Assembly: GCF_020005365.1 (NCBI RefSeq)
Contig: NZ_JACNML010000002.1
Location: 1 to 64,000 of the forward strand
Direction: 5' to 3'
DNA: 64,000 bases
Origin: Kangiella shandongensis
Lineage (GTDB): Bacteria > Pseudomonadota > Gammaproteobacteria > Enterobacterales > Kangiellaceae
Shown: positions 52,401 to 60,676 of the stretch, one piece after another
Position numbering within the stretch: the stretch's first letter is position 1
Layout: every line of letters begins with the position of its first letter
The notes under the pieces: model-generated
Told to the model about the DNA's origin: nothing
What the model saw: the letters and a program-made list of their open reading frames with translations, nothing else
Database searches by the model: none
Program-made: the position numbers and the translations under genes

Positions 52401-52845
52401 TGATTGAAAGCGCAGACAGGATCTGCCGAGCATAATAAAGCACTTTGTCCTGACTAAGATCTTCCTGCTCAACGAGATCGGCCAGGTTTCTTCCTTCAAT
52501 CCAATCCATGGTGATAAAGTGAATATTGTTATCATGATAATATTCATGAACACGGACAATATTGGGATGTGACAACTGCCTGAGGGTTAAAATTTCGTTC
52601 TTGAAACTTTGCAGGCTATCGTCATTGATGAGGTGTGGGTGTAATACTTTTATGGCGACGAAAGTATCCAGCTGTAAATCTCTGGCCTTATAAACGCATC
52701 CGTAACGTCCGCAACCCTGCTTTGACTCTATTTCGAATCGACCAATTAATAAGGTGCCGTCGCTTAAAGTTTGAAATTGCTTTAAAACCTGTGTCTTCTT
52801 TAGAGAATTAGACTTAGTGTTGTCATCTAAGCCATCTTGACCCAT
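49468..52845 (-). CDS. Membrane Ser/Thr protein kinase with TolB-like and TPR domains
   Basis: The 1125 residues start with a complete Hanks-type kinase (residues about 35-290): glycine loop GCGRYGCVY, Lys in VAIKVLHPH, catalytic loop HCDLKPENIL, DFGVA and SPEYL. One membrane helix follows (YPVLAVLGLLLVLTGGTYLYF, about 305-325). Next is a TolB-N/FlgO-like segment (VAVLPFRVEAMPDQLWLSQG), then roughly a dozen TPR units to about residue 1090, predicted outside the cytoplasm. TPR arrays bind peptides or partner proteins. Coupled to the sensor-less histidine kinase gene, it looks like a receptor. TTGGGAG precedes the ATG at a longish distance. Confidence 0.87.
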   Translation of the reverse strand: MGQDGLDDNTKSNSLKKTQVLKQFQTLSDGTLLIGRFEIESKQGCGRYGCVYKARDLQLDTFVAIKVLHPHLINDDSLQSFKNEILTLRQLSHPNIVRVHEYYHDNNIHFITMDWIEGRNLADLVEQEDLSQDKVLYYARQILSALSITEQKGVSHCDLKPENILVDAKDHLYVADFGVASALGSETVDSINGTPVYASPEYLEFGKTNKTTDIYSFGVILFELLTGKTPFKALKLDDLLAEKKRGDFHKLPKKFRLFKAVTDACLAPEPGRRPNNLAALSELLRQTVDVNRKPSSKLYPVLAVLGLLLVLTGGTYLYFNPNVTNDDRSLASQQKGNQAVAVLPFRVEAMPDQLWLSQGLPTVLSQKLARSAQLRVVGTDRTQQTMDLLGYSSSLNEQKLLTLSELLQTPAMLDTVVTLVGPEKYRLQATIIEVVGNNLSRHSLVAFEANEAELSEELLQIAEQLNQYFELSTIVEQHSIPSELSLQRWTQIELLLHEQKFSRAMEQLQSVLEEFPDFAQGWFLKGKVAAESGSLADAEGAFNKVKSLTNPEQLLHQLSNAELQLIAGDLSAAAEIYSTVLDRLPRRDDIRFELAQLYIELEALEKAEAELNRIVAEDQNHPSAWYELSKVAIWRGETEKAVDDYLVKALVTAKKLKNEQLRGDVLNAFGVAYHRLGELDLSLDYYQQGLAARESIGDARGIVTSLSNLASIYAIKGEFEEAEQRLYRALEVNKPRNDAAKQADLYNELGIIAEEQGAYGQALEHFRASLSIRMKLDDDWLKAESLNNVAYIYFLLSDEEHATIYWEQAKNYYEKVQDPVGVIRVNENVAQLNLRKGDWQAAFQTFSLAKEESESLNLFEEKIVAEAYLAKIALLKGNFIEPLNELQEIKQLLEERKDVRGQLEFGLWLVEWQINSGNYSAAANSLNAVQPLLKQEHNQSQQVIYHVLNNRLRLYQNQDSAEEYQTLTDLEAKGLTSRAKIKQLLFEMERLVLLDSNNNKQIEQLIGAIKSYDLELHQFARLRLLQLQATYYIEQQNLEQLEVTIEQLAESQRMIGVHWSDFFTQRLVANYYRLLNKHELAEQYLEIATSKLEELLKQLPEEQRQYLISLQGRYSFTDDFMENFL

Positions 52846-52909
52846 GTATCTGCACTCCCAAGGCTTGCCGCCAATAATAGGCTCAATCAGTTAACGCCTC
52901 CATTATTTT

Positions 52910-53812
52910 TTAATGGATAGCGATGGGCACCTGCATTTTTAATAACTGTTCTTCTGCAAGTACTTTATCGGGCATATTCTCTAATATAGCAGATATTTTA
53001 TTTTGTAAAACAATAGCTTCTGAATTAATTTTGATTTGCTTAGCAATCAGATTCAAAATTTCAAGGTCCAGCTCGGTTAAAACCTTGTTAGCTTCATGGC
53101 TGTCAACATAGACCACACCAATGAGTTTGTTATCACTGATTAGTGGAATACAGGCTAAAGCAGCAATCTTTTTGCGCTGAATGCTTTCACGAGCGGCTAG
53201 ATGTTTATCCAGACTGGTATCCATAGCAATGATAGGCGAGCTATGCTGAAGTGCCTTTTGCATGGCACCAACGCTGCCTTCAAATGAACGGTGGTTAAAG
53301 TCCTGCTGAGTCATGCCTTTAACTGCACAGACAGACAGCTCCTGTGGATTATGGCCTAGCATCACCAGACCGCGCTGTGTTCCCGTTAAATTTAATAACG
53401 AAAATAACTGCTCGTCGAGAGCATGAATCAACGACTGCTCGGCAACTTTACTATAAGACTTTCTGGACTGCTCAATACGCCACTGGTTATGGGCATTAAT
53501 AGCTCGAATTTGGTTCTCGGACTTGAGTTCAAATATGCAATCGACTTCGCCTACGGTGATAATGTCATTGGCCGATAATATGCTGTCAGACACTTCTCGA
53601 CCATTAACCTTAAGACCATTAACGCTCAACTTATCATGCAACTGCCAAGCACCCTCCCGGGCGTTTAAAGTGGCATGTTCACGAGATACACTTGGGTGAT
53701 TCAATATGACATCACACCCTTCGCTTCGTCCTACACGATATTGCGAGTTCTCAAATAAGAAGCTTTCCTTAGCCGGCTCATCAGTATAACACGCTGTTAT
53801 TCTGGCTGGCAT
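52910..53812 (-). CDS. FHA-GAF domain protein
   Basis: Residues about 10-95 are an FHA domain (YRVGRSEGCDVILNHPSVSREHATL, given in two parts: YRVGRSEGCDVILNHPS and VSREHATLN, then VNGLKVNGREV), which binds phosphothreonine. Residues about 140-275 are a GAF domain (IPLISDNKLIGVVYVD), a common small-molecule or protein sensor. There is no effector domain. FHA proteins next to a Ser/Thr kinase are commonly its substrate or adaptor. AGAGG lies about 7 bases before the ATG. It precedes the kinase gene by 64 bases. Confidence 0.85.
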   Translation of the reverse strand: MPARITACYTDEPAKESFLFENSQYRVGRSEGCDVILNHPSVSREHATLNAREGAWQLHDKLSVNGLKVNGREVSDSILSANDIITVGEVDCIFELKSENQIRAINAHNQWRIEQSRKSYSKVAEQSLIHALDEQLFSLLNLTGTQRGLVMLGHNPQELSVCAVKGMTQQDFNHRSFEGSVGAMQKALQHSSPIIAMDTSLDKHLAARESIQRKKIAALACIPLISDNKLIGVVYVDSHEANKVLTELDLEILNLIAKQIKINSEAIVLQNKISAILENMPDKVLAEEQLLKMQVPIAIH

Positions 53813-53826
53813 ATCATTACCTCTTA

Positions 53827-54663
53827 CTAATTAATCAAACGCAAACTGAAACGTAATGTATTGGCAAGTGCAATCAGTTCCCCTGCGACATTATCAATAT
53901 CTCGGCTTGAACGCCATACATCAGGAATGTTATCGCCTCTGTGCTGATCCACGTAACGGCTGAACTCATCTACTTTATTACTGGCTAAAATGTAGCTCTG
54001 CTGCTGTACCAGCTGATCAATTTCATTAAGCTTCGTATTTAACTCATTGTAAGTGACCGGGTCGATCTGAGTCGAAAAACCGGACAATGTATTACTTAAC
54101 CGTGTGAATTTTGTATTGATAACCATCAATGGCGAGCGTAGATCGGCGACGATTAAGAATTGAGAAAACTTACCCGTGGTACCCCGAGCTCGATAACTAC
54201 CAGAGCCCATTGTCGCGGTAATGTCTTTAAACTGACCACCTAAAGGAGCTTTGAAGAACCTTAAAGGAGTGCCTGCTGTATATTCCAGGTTGTGAGTATG
54301 GATATCAACAGTTGCGAGGCCAGAGAAAGCAAAGCCTTTGTTGGATGGTGGCTCTACTGTAATCATCATCGGAAATGCTGATAACAGATTGATATTAAGG
54401 CTATCAGGTAAACGGTTTAACAGTGACAAATCGGTGATATCGACTAACTCAGCCGTAATACCAAGGTTATCAGCTGTTAAGCCAACAGTATTTTCAAAAG
54501 TCAACGTAAAATCAGCTTCAACGTTCCCTGTGAGGTTGATCACCGCTTCAACTTTATTACCATGCACAGTAATATCAATAGCTTGAGAGTGACTCTTAAA
54601 GCTATAACTTAATCCAAGAATCAAAAGAACTACTGTGAAAGTAAGCTTTTTCAAAGCTGACAT
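53827..54663 (-). CDS. Secreted protein of unknown function, first gene of the kinase operon
   Basis: The 278 residues begin with a signal peptide (FTVVLLILGLSYSFKSHSQA). The next 160 residues are beta-rich, and the last 90 are helical (ELNTKLNEIDQLVQQQSY). I have a weak recollection of a DUF6689-type family but cannot confirm it. It lies 14 bases upstream of the FHA gene, so it is probably co-expressed and could be an external ligand or surface partner for the TPR region of the kinase. Confidence 0.65.
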   Translation of the reverse strand: MSALKKLTFTVVLLILGLSYSFKSHSQAIDITVHGNKVEAVINLTGNVEADFTLTFENTVGLTADNLGITAELVDITDLSLLNRLPDSLNINLLSAFPMMITVEPPSNKGFAFSGLATVDIHTHNLEYTAGTPLRFFKAPLGGQFKDITATMGSGSYRARGTTGKFSQFLIVADLRSPLMVINTKFTRLSNTLSGFSTQIDPVTYNELNTKLNEIDQLVQQQSYILASNKVDEFSRYVDQHRGDNIPDVWRSSRDIDNVAGELIALANTLRFSLRLIN

Positions 54664-54762
54664 ATATAAAACCTCGCAGTGTGAGAACCCAATACAACTT
54701 ATGCTAACGCTATTTCAAAATACTTATATTTATCCATTAAAGCAAGAATGCATTGCAAAATT

Positions 54763-54797
54763 GTGTGAAAAGAAGGCCCTTAGCCAACTTTTCACAC
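54763..54797 (-). terminator. Terminator of subtilase B
   Basis: GTGTGAAAAG and CTTTTCACAC form a perfect 10-bp stem, with an inner GGC/GCC stem in the loop. On the minus strand it is followed by AATTTTG, and on the plus strand by CCTTTTT. It lies 12 bases after the subtilase B stop codon. Confidence 0.75.
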
Positions 54798-54809
54798 CCT
54801 TTTTACTAG

Positions 54810-57275
54810 TTACTGATAATAAGCATCGTACATTCTACCAATCAACACCGCATACGCTGCGCGTGTTATAGCGTCGGCAGGCTCAAAGTAAGCTGTTAAC
54901 GTAGGCTCAAGATCAAATGGCCCTTGCTCTATCTCATAACGTACGCCAAGTATGGATAGCTCCAGAGCTATTTGCACGTAACCTTTAAACTCCTCAGGAA
55001 TGGAATCCTGATCGACAACCGGTACTGTCTGACCGTTATAGTCGACTGTAACGTCTCCTGAGAATGCCTTTGCCTGCTCTTCCAGTCCAAGAGACTGCAC
55101 TAGAGCGTAAGCTATATCAAGACGAGTCACTTTGCCATTAGGATCAAACTTATCACCGTCGCTTAGCATAACAGGCTGCTGCTGTTGCACTCTGTCCTTT
55201 AAAGCACTGCCTGGAGCACCAGCAGACTCAGCGAATGCCGCCGCTTCAAATCCAACGTCGCTGAAGCTAACTACAGGCTCGTTCAATAAATCACGGTGTT
55301 GACGAATCGCTGCACCCATGACGAGATATTGTGCCAGCTCTTTACGTCTTAATTCTCTATCAGGACGGAAGAACTTATCATTGAAACTATCAACCAGACG
55401 TTCGCTTGTTGCGTACTGGATAGCCTCTTCTGCTGGGTGGCCGGCAATATCGTCCAACCCTTCATAGCCGCCAGACTTAAAGATGCTGATTTCACCGCTG
55501 ACTGACTCCGGAACACCGGGGCCATTTGTAGTACCAGTCGGATCAGCCTCAACACCAGATAAAGACGTTAAACCATAAGCAGACAACTTCCAGGTACCTA
55601 CTTTAGCAGGTGCTGAAACACGCATATCAGTCGTTAATACTGGCAGCGTTAGGTTGCCAAAATATTCGGTACCATCAGGTGCTTCTAATTTCAATTTAAT
55701 TGTATTGGCTAGCGATTCAGCCGAAGCTGTAATCCATACATCATTCTCTGAGACCTCAAACTCGTAAACATCTGGCTCGCCCGCTGGAGCATACAGAACT
55801 TCGAATGACTCAGGACTGTCATCAGCAATCACGATGGCATTACCATTAAAAGTATTCAGGTTATTAACCGTCGCTTTGTGCTCAGGGTTATAACCCAGTG
55901 CCGCAGCTACCGCAGCGTAGGCATTGACATGACCAGCTCCCACTTCCCACTTTTCATAACCAGGTATATTAGTTGCCGTTTCTTGCAACAGTCGCTTAGT
56001 TTCCAGCGGGGTAAGATTAGGATTCGCTTCCAGCATCATTGCGATAACACCAGCCACGTGCGGCGTTGCCATCGATGTACCTGAAATCATGGTGTAATAC
56101 GGTACATATTCCGTTTCAATCGCCTCTAAATCTGCTTCTCCGCCGTTAGAAACAACGTTGGTGGCCGCTCGAGTGGAGATAATATCGACACCAGGAGCAA
56201 CGATGGATACTTCATTACTATAAGTCCATTCGGTGCCATCTGGCATTATGAAATCACCACTTTCCCCCCGTTTACCACGCGAAGAAAAATCAATGAGTGT
56301 ACCCTGCTTGGTACCGGCACCAACTGACAATCCCCAAGGGATTTGTGCATATGGATTATGCGTATCCTCGCCAGGACCAGAATTACCCGCAGCAAATACA
56401 GAAATCATACCCAGTTTATAGGCTTTGTAAGACGCTACCGAAATAGGACCGTTCGGCTCATATTTACCACTCGAGCCCCATGAGTTACTCATCACACGAA
56501 TTGGAGAGTTAAATTCGAACATATGCGTTAGTGCGTAATCGTAACCACCTAATGCATCTAGAATAGACAGACCAGCTCCTGAGCCATAACCAACAAGCTC
56601 AGCTCCCGGTGCAGCCCCTTTATATTTACCGTCGGAATTAGTACCCCAGCCTGCAACCGTACCGGCGCAGTGAGTACCATGACCAACGTTTAAATCGGTA
56701 TTCAGCTGACCTTCAACCCAAACACCACTAACGCCTGCCAGCGACAAGGCTTGAGCATGAGTAATGGCCTGGACGTTTTCAACCACTTTAGAGCCATACT
56801 CCAGATCCGCATGAGTCGCATCAATACCAGAGTCATTGACCATTACAGTCACACCTTTACCGGTAAATGTCATACCGTTACGCAGTCTAAAGTCATCAGT
56901 CTGAACTTTCTCAGCGCCAGTCAGTTCTCTTGATTCGGCGTTATAATACTCAAGTTCACGGTTCGCAAAAATTGAGCGAACACCGTCCATCTGACTAAGC
57001 TGCTCAATTTGAGCCGGAGTAGCCACGACCCCAACGATCGGCAGTGATTTAAACTGAACACCGTCAGTAATACCAAGGTTCAATAAGTTTTCAAGCTGCT
57101 CAGTTTTCACTGCATCTAACTGATCATAAGTGACCACAACCATAGTGTTGTCAGTTAAACTCATTGTATCTAGTTGCTGATCGAGTTCAGAGCCTATAAC
57201 AGCCTCCGCCGCAGCATTTAAACTAAAACCAGCAAGTGCCGCTGAGAGGGCCAGCTTTTTTAGCTTTATATTCAT
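54810..57275 (-). CDS. Secreted S8 subtilisin-like protease B with SLH-like C-terminal region
   Basis: This is a close paralogue of subtilase A in layout and length (821 residues). A signal peptide (LALSAALAGFSLNAAAEA) and prodomain precede the triad Asp148 (VNDSGIDATH), His199 (GHGTHCAGT) and Ser401 (SGTSMATPH), with AAGNSGPGED for the oxyanion Asn. C-terminal SLH-like repeats are again present (ELAQYLVMGAAIRQH; VTRLDIAYALVQSLG). ATG 57275 is 7 bases from GGAG; an adjacent ATG at 57278 is equally possible. Its promoter region contains the shared 14-bp element. Confidence 0.9.
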   Translation of the reverse strand: MNIKLKKLALSAALAGFSLNAAAEAVIGSELDQQLDTMSLTDNTMVVVTYDQLDAVKTEQLENLLNLGITDGVQFKSLPIVGVVATPAQIEQLSQMDGVRSIFANRELEYYNAESRELTGAEKVQTDDFRLRNGMTFTGKGVTVMVNDSGIDATHADLEYGSKVVENVQAITHAQALSLAGVSGVWVEGQLNTDLNVGHGTHCAGTVAGWGTNSDGKYKGAAPGAELVGYGSGAGLSILDALGGYDYALTHMFEFNSPIRVMSNSWGSSGKYEPNGPISVASYKAYKLGMISVFAAGNSGPGEDTHNPYAQIPWGLSVGAGTKQGTLIDFSSRGKRGESGDFIMPDGTEWTYSNEVSIVAPGVDIISTRAATNVVSNGGEADLEAIETEYVPYYTMISGTSMATPHVAGVIAMMLEANPNLTPLETKRLLQETATNIPGYEKWEVGAGHVNAYAAVAAALGYNPEHKATVNNLNTFNGNAIVIADDSPESFEVLYAPAGEPDVYEFEVSENDVWITASAESLANTIKLKLEAPDGTEYFGNLTLPVLTTDMRVSAPAKVGTWKLSAYGLTSLSGVEADPTGTTNGPGVPESVSGEISIFKSGGYEGLDDIAGHPAEEAIQYATSERLVDSFNDKFFRPDRELRRKELAQYLVMGAAIRQHRDLLNEPVVSFSDVGFEAAAFAESAGAPGSALKDRVQQQQPVMLSDGDKFDPNGKVTRLDIAYALVQSLGLEEQAKAFSGDVTVDYNGQTVPVVDQDSIPEEFKGYVQIALELSILGVRYEIEQGPFDLEPTLTAYFEPADAITRAAYAVLIGRMYDAYYQ

Positions 57276-57370
57276 CATCTGTCTCCAAAGTTCAATAATT
57301 TTATATACCGCCTTCATTCCAAGTCATTTTTGACTTAAAGGCTACCCGGGCAAACACTCAAAAAAGCTAA

Positions 57371-57384
57371 GGGAAATCCCCTAG
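57371..57384 (-). promoter_or_regulatory. Shared 14-bp element upstream of subtilase B
   Basis: GGGAAATCCCCTAG is identical to the elements upstream of subtilases A and C. It is 96 bases before the ATG. Here it also forms the centre of a longer hairpin (arms AAAAAGCTA at 57361-57369 and TAGCTTTTT at 57382-57390), with T residues on the minus strand. So the copy may serve as part of a terminator for subtilase C as well as an operator. Confidence 0.55.
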
Positions 57385-57409
57385 CTTTTTATTGGTTTTG
57401 AATAAAAGT

Positions 57410-57425
57410 GGGCCCTTGCGGGCCC
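57410..57425 (-). terminator. Intrinsic terminator of subtilase C
   Basis: GGGCCC, a 4-base loop and GGGCCC form a short but strong stem. On the minus strand ACTTTTATT follows. It is 20 bases after the subtilase C stop codon. Confidence 0.7.
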
Positions 57426-57444
57426 TGTGTAGACGTGCTATTTG

Positions 57445-59505
57445 CTATTCAACCAAGCTGGATACAGTCGCATCGATTTGGAAGTTAGTCACAACACTTG
57501 CGTATCCATTCACACGCAACACATAATCGCCAGCTTGTTCTGGGGCATAAGATAGAACTTCTGGATTACTCAGGCTTGCGCTGCTGGCAACTTGCTCTCC
57601 CGCAGCGTTTAGCAGTTCGAAGTCAAGGTCGGCTACGCCTTCCCAGCTTAAGTTTGCTTCGATAAGTACAGCATCATCAGTAACTGAAATTGGGAAATCC
57701 TGAACCTCGAGGTTTTCTGCCGATGGTCCCATGGTACCTTCGAACATAAAGCTTTCTGTGGCAATACTTAGGCCATTATCAATCAACTGGCCATCAACTT
57801 TGACCCCGTCCAGGTTAATTTCACCTTCAAGATGCTTCAGCTCAACAGTATGAATGGTGTTACCTGCCAGACCCTTCACTGAAAAAGCTCGTGCTTCTTC
57901 ATCAGGCGAGTAGAAATCAACAACACCGTAGTTTTTGCCATCAACAAATAGTTCGGCCCGACCACCGCGCTTACTGGCAACATAGAGCAGTTGTAAACTT
58001 TCGCCCATAATATCGAACATTGCTTTCGAGCCATTTCTACGAGTTTTCAAGAAGCTACCGTCTGTGCTCAAATCAGAGTCTTTTAACTGCCATTTAGAGA
58101 CATAGTCAATCTCTTCGGTAGACTCACCAAACTGGTTCCAATTACCTTGACTTGACCAGTGAGTTTGACCATCCATAAAGTCAGAGCGGTTACCCTGAGT
58201 ATTACGCGCCAACTCAACGGCTGCTTTAACATTAATATAGCCATCGCCCACTTCGTGGAATTTATAGCCAGGCATATCATCTGCTGATTCTCGGATAACA
58301 GACTCAATTTGATCTGGTGATAGATCAGGGTTCACCTCAAGCAATAAAGCCGCCACGCCAGCAACAAAAGGCGTCGCCATCGAAGTACCGCTCATACCGG
58401 CATAATAAATGTAGTAATCAGGATAATCTTCATTCACAACCGGGCTTAAAGCTGGTAGCGCCGTATTGGCAGCTCGCGTTGAAACGATACTGACACCAGG
58501 AGCAACGATATCCACGTGCTTCCACTCGTCACCCTCAACACCACGGCTAGAAAAATCAGCCAACTCTTTATCCGGATCACCAGCACCCACATCAATCACC
58601 CAAGGCGCCAGTGCATAAGGGTTAATCGTATCGTCTGAAGGGCCATCGTTACCGGCAGCGAAAGTAACTACCAAACCTTTTTGGTAAGCATCGTAAGACG
58701 CTTCATTAATTGGATTGTTTGGATCAAAAGCACCGCCCCCAGAAGCTCCCCAACTGTTAGTGATAATGTCAATGTCTAGACGTTCGCGATTAGCGATAGC
58801 ATAATCAAAACCACCAATAGCAAACAGAATGGAAATCGCTTCGCCAGCACCTAGACCAACCAGGCTTGCGTTTGGTGCAATACCATCATGATAGTACGGA
58901 CGACGAGCATCGTTTGCTGACATAGCACCCGTACCGGCAACAGTCCCCCCTACGTGAGTACCGTGACCCGAACTTGTATCAGTATTAATGACCCCTTCAA
59001 GGTAATAATTACTACCAGTTACCAAGTCCAAATCACCAAGAATTTTAACGTTCTCAACGGTCTTAGAGCCAAACTCTAAGTCTGGATGAGAACCATCGAC
59101 TCCAGAATCCAATACAGCTACGGTAACGCCCTGCCCTGTAACGCCTTCGACATCGTGCACATAGTGACCACCAGTAATCTCACCAGATGTGTAGTTGAAG
59201 TATTGCAGCGGCTTATCGTAGTAAATACTCTTAACACGATCATCCTGAGCTAAATTCAAAATTTGTAACTTATTGAGCGTAGTACCAGCCATTGGCAACT
59301 CTTGCATCGCGATATAAGGACTCGCGACCTGCAACATGACCGAATCCAAGTCGTCTCTATTATGAGTCGTCACGATAACTTTCTTGCTATCAAGCAACGT
59401 CGGCAACATCGACTCAAGCTCTGGACCGATAATCGCATCAGCCTGTGCTCCGCCAGCTAGAGCGGTAAGAACACAAGCGGAAAGTAGTTTGTATTGAGTT
59501 TTCAT
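57445..59505 (-). CDS. Secreted S8 subtilisin-like protease C with PPC-like tail
   Basis: The 686 residues start with a signal peptide (SACVLTALAGGAQA) and a prodomain. The triad is Asp133 (AVLDSGVDGSH), His181 (SGHGTHVGGT) and Ser375 (SGTSMATPF), with oxyanion Asn in FAAGNDGPSDD. Unlike A and B it has no SLH-like repeats; it ends with a jelly-roll-like stretch and a PPC-like domain (residues about 600-680), YAPEQAGDYVLRVNGYASV. That suggests release into the medium instead of surface attachment. The gene is separated from subtilase B by terminator hairpins. The shared 14-bp element lies 67 bases upstream. Confidence 0.9.
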   Translation of the reverse strand: MKTQYKLLSACVLTALAGGAQADAIIGPELESMLPTLLDSKKVIVTTHNRDDLDSVMLQVASPYIAMQELPMAGTTLNKLQILNLAQDDRVKSIYYDKPLQYFNYTSGEITGGHYVHDVEGVTGQGVTVAVLDSGVDGSHPDLEFGSKTVENVKILGDLDLVTGSNYYLEGVINTDTSSGHGTHVGGTVAGTGAMSANDARRPYYHDGIAPNASLVGLGAGEAISILFAIGGFDYAIANRERLDIDIITNSWGASGGGAFDPNNPINEASYDAYQKGLVVTFAAGNDGPSDDTINPYALAPWVIDVGAGDPDKELADFSSRGVEGDEWKHVDIVAPGVSIVSTRAANTALPALSPVVNEDYPDYYIYYAGMSGTSMATPFVAGVAALLLEVNPDLSPDQIESVIRESADDMPGYKFHEVGDGYINVKAAVELARNTQGNRSDFMDGQTHWSSQGNWNQFGESTEEIDYVSKWQLKDSDLSTDGSFLKTRRNGSKAMFDIMGESLQLLYVASKRGGRAELFVDGKNYGVVDFYSPDEEARAFSVKGLAGNTIHTVELKHLEGEINLDGVKVDGQLIDNGLSIATESFMFEGTMGPSAENLEVQDFPISVTDDAVLIEANLSWEGVADLDFELLNAAGEQVASSASLSNPEVLSYAPEQAGDYVLRVNGYASVVTNFQIDATVSSLVE

Positions 59506-59571
59506 AGTCTGACCCTGTCGTTATTTATTTGTCAGGTTCACTATGAAAAGAAATGAGCAGAATTGGAACGG

Positions 59572-59585
59572 GGGAAATCCCCTAG
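59572..59585 (-). promoter_or_regulatory. Shared 14-bp element upstream of subtilase C
   Basis: GGGAAATCCCCTAG again, with one more G so that the dyad GGGG-AAAT-CCCC is perfect. It begins 67 bases before the ATG. A further CTAG at 59605-59608 lies 23 bases away, similar in distance to that seen upstream of subtilase A. Confidence 0.6.
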
Positions 59586-59808
59586 AAAGATAGATAGGTA
59601 TTACCTAGCCGCAAGAAACATATAAAGGAAGCGCCTTACTGAAACGAGCTTTAGCAGTAAAACCGTTTGTTACAACAATTTCGTGGTTCGAGCCTGACTG
59701 TAGTACATAATATCAAGGCACACGAATTGAGAGTTAAATTATACTATAAGCTTCTCAGACCTTGATAATCCAGATTATCAGTCCGGTTGGGAGAGATGGT
59801 ATCTACGT
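59586..59808. other. Spacer between subtilase C and tatD
   Basis: No gene is visible. TGATAATC and GATTATCA (59763-59780) form an 18-base palindrome with a 2-base centre near the tatD stop. No T run follows on either strand, so it is not a convincing terminator and its role is unknown. Confidence 0.3.
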
Positions 59809-60594
59809 CTATACTTTCGATTTTGAAAATAAGGTTTGATAATTTTTCGCTGTAATCTCGCAAAGCTTGTTGTAGCTAAGGCCATGCAGATCTGCGACAA
59901 ACTGTCCAACGTTTTTTACGAAGGCTGGCTGATTGGATTTGCCGCGGTGTGGTACGGGTGCGAGGTACGGCGAGTCTGTTTCGATGAGCAGTTTATCGAG
60001 TGGGATTTTACGACAAGTTTCGCGCAACTCTTCGGCGTTCTTAAAAGTAACGATCCCGGAGAAAGACACATAGAAACCGAGCTCCATTGCTTCTTCCGCC
60101 ATCTCGAGACTTTCGGTAAAGCAATGCAAAACGCCGCCACACTTTTCAGCATTTTCTTCTTTGAGAATGTTTAAGGTATCTTCGCGCGCATCACGCGTGT
60201 GTACGATTATCGGTAACCCCACTTCATTGGCTGCGCGGATATGCTTACGGAAGCTTTTCTGCTGCAGTTTATGGTTCTCTGGATCTTTGTGGTAAAAGTA
60301 ATCCAAACCGGTTTCGCCAATCGCGACAACTTCCGGATGTTTGGAGTTTTCTATTAGTGCATCGGTGTCTGTGTCTTTTACGCCATCGTATAACGGATGC
60401 ACTCCTACCGAACATGAAATATCGTCATGTTGCTGGGCAATGGTCAGAACGTCGTTAAATTTATCGAGAGTAATACAGACACAGAGCATATGCTTGACGC
60501 CATTCTCTCTGGCGTTATCAAGCGCCCCTTCGAGTTTTCCATCGAACGGTTCTAAATCAAGACGGTCTAGGTGGCAGTGCGAATCAATCAACAT
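59809..60594 (-). CDS. tatD: TatD-family metal-dependent hydrolase
   Basis: The 261 residues form a TIM-barrel deoxyribonuclease-type hydrolase. Metal ligands are visible as SHCHLD at the N terminus, the Glu in AIGETGLDYFY, His in IVHTRDA and VLHCFTE, and the Asp in LIETDSPYLAP. Members of this branch (YcfH/TatD) cleave DNA or other substrates; the physiological role is debated. It is the last gene in the holB neighbourhood, as in E. coli and many relatives. Confidence 0.88.
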   Translation of the reverse strand: MLIDSHCHLDRLDLEPFDGKLEGALDNARENGVKHMLCVCITLDKFNDVLTIAQQHDDISCSVGVHPLYDGVKDTDTDALIENSKHPEVVAIGETGLDYFYHKDPENHKLQQKSFRKHIRAANEVGLPIIVHTRDAREDTLNILKEENAEKCGGVLHCFTESLEMAEEAMELGFYVSFSGIVTFKNAEELRETCRKIPLDKLLIETDSPYLAPVPHRGKSNQPAFVKNVGQFVADLHGLSYNKLCEITAKNYQTLFSKSKV

Positions 60595-60676
60595 AACAAA
60601 ATGGTAAAATTACTGAGTTGGAAAGCGAGCCGTAGAGTAACACGACTCGGGGAAAATTTATACGGTAAGAACTGGC

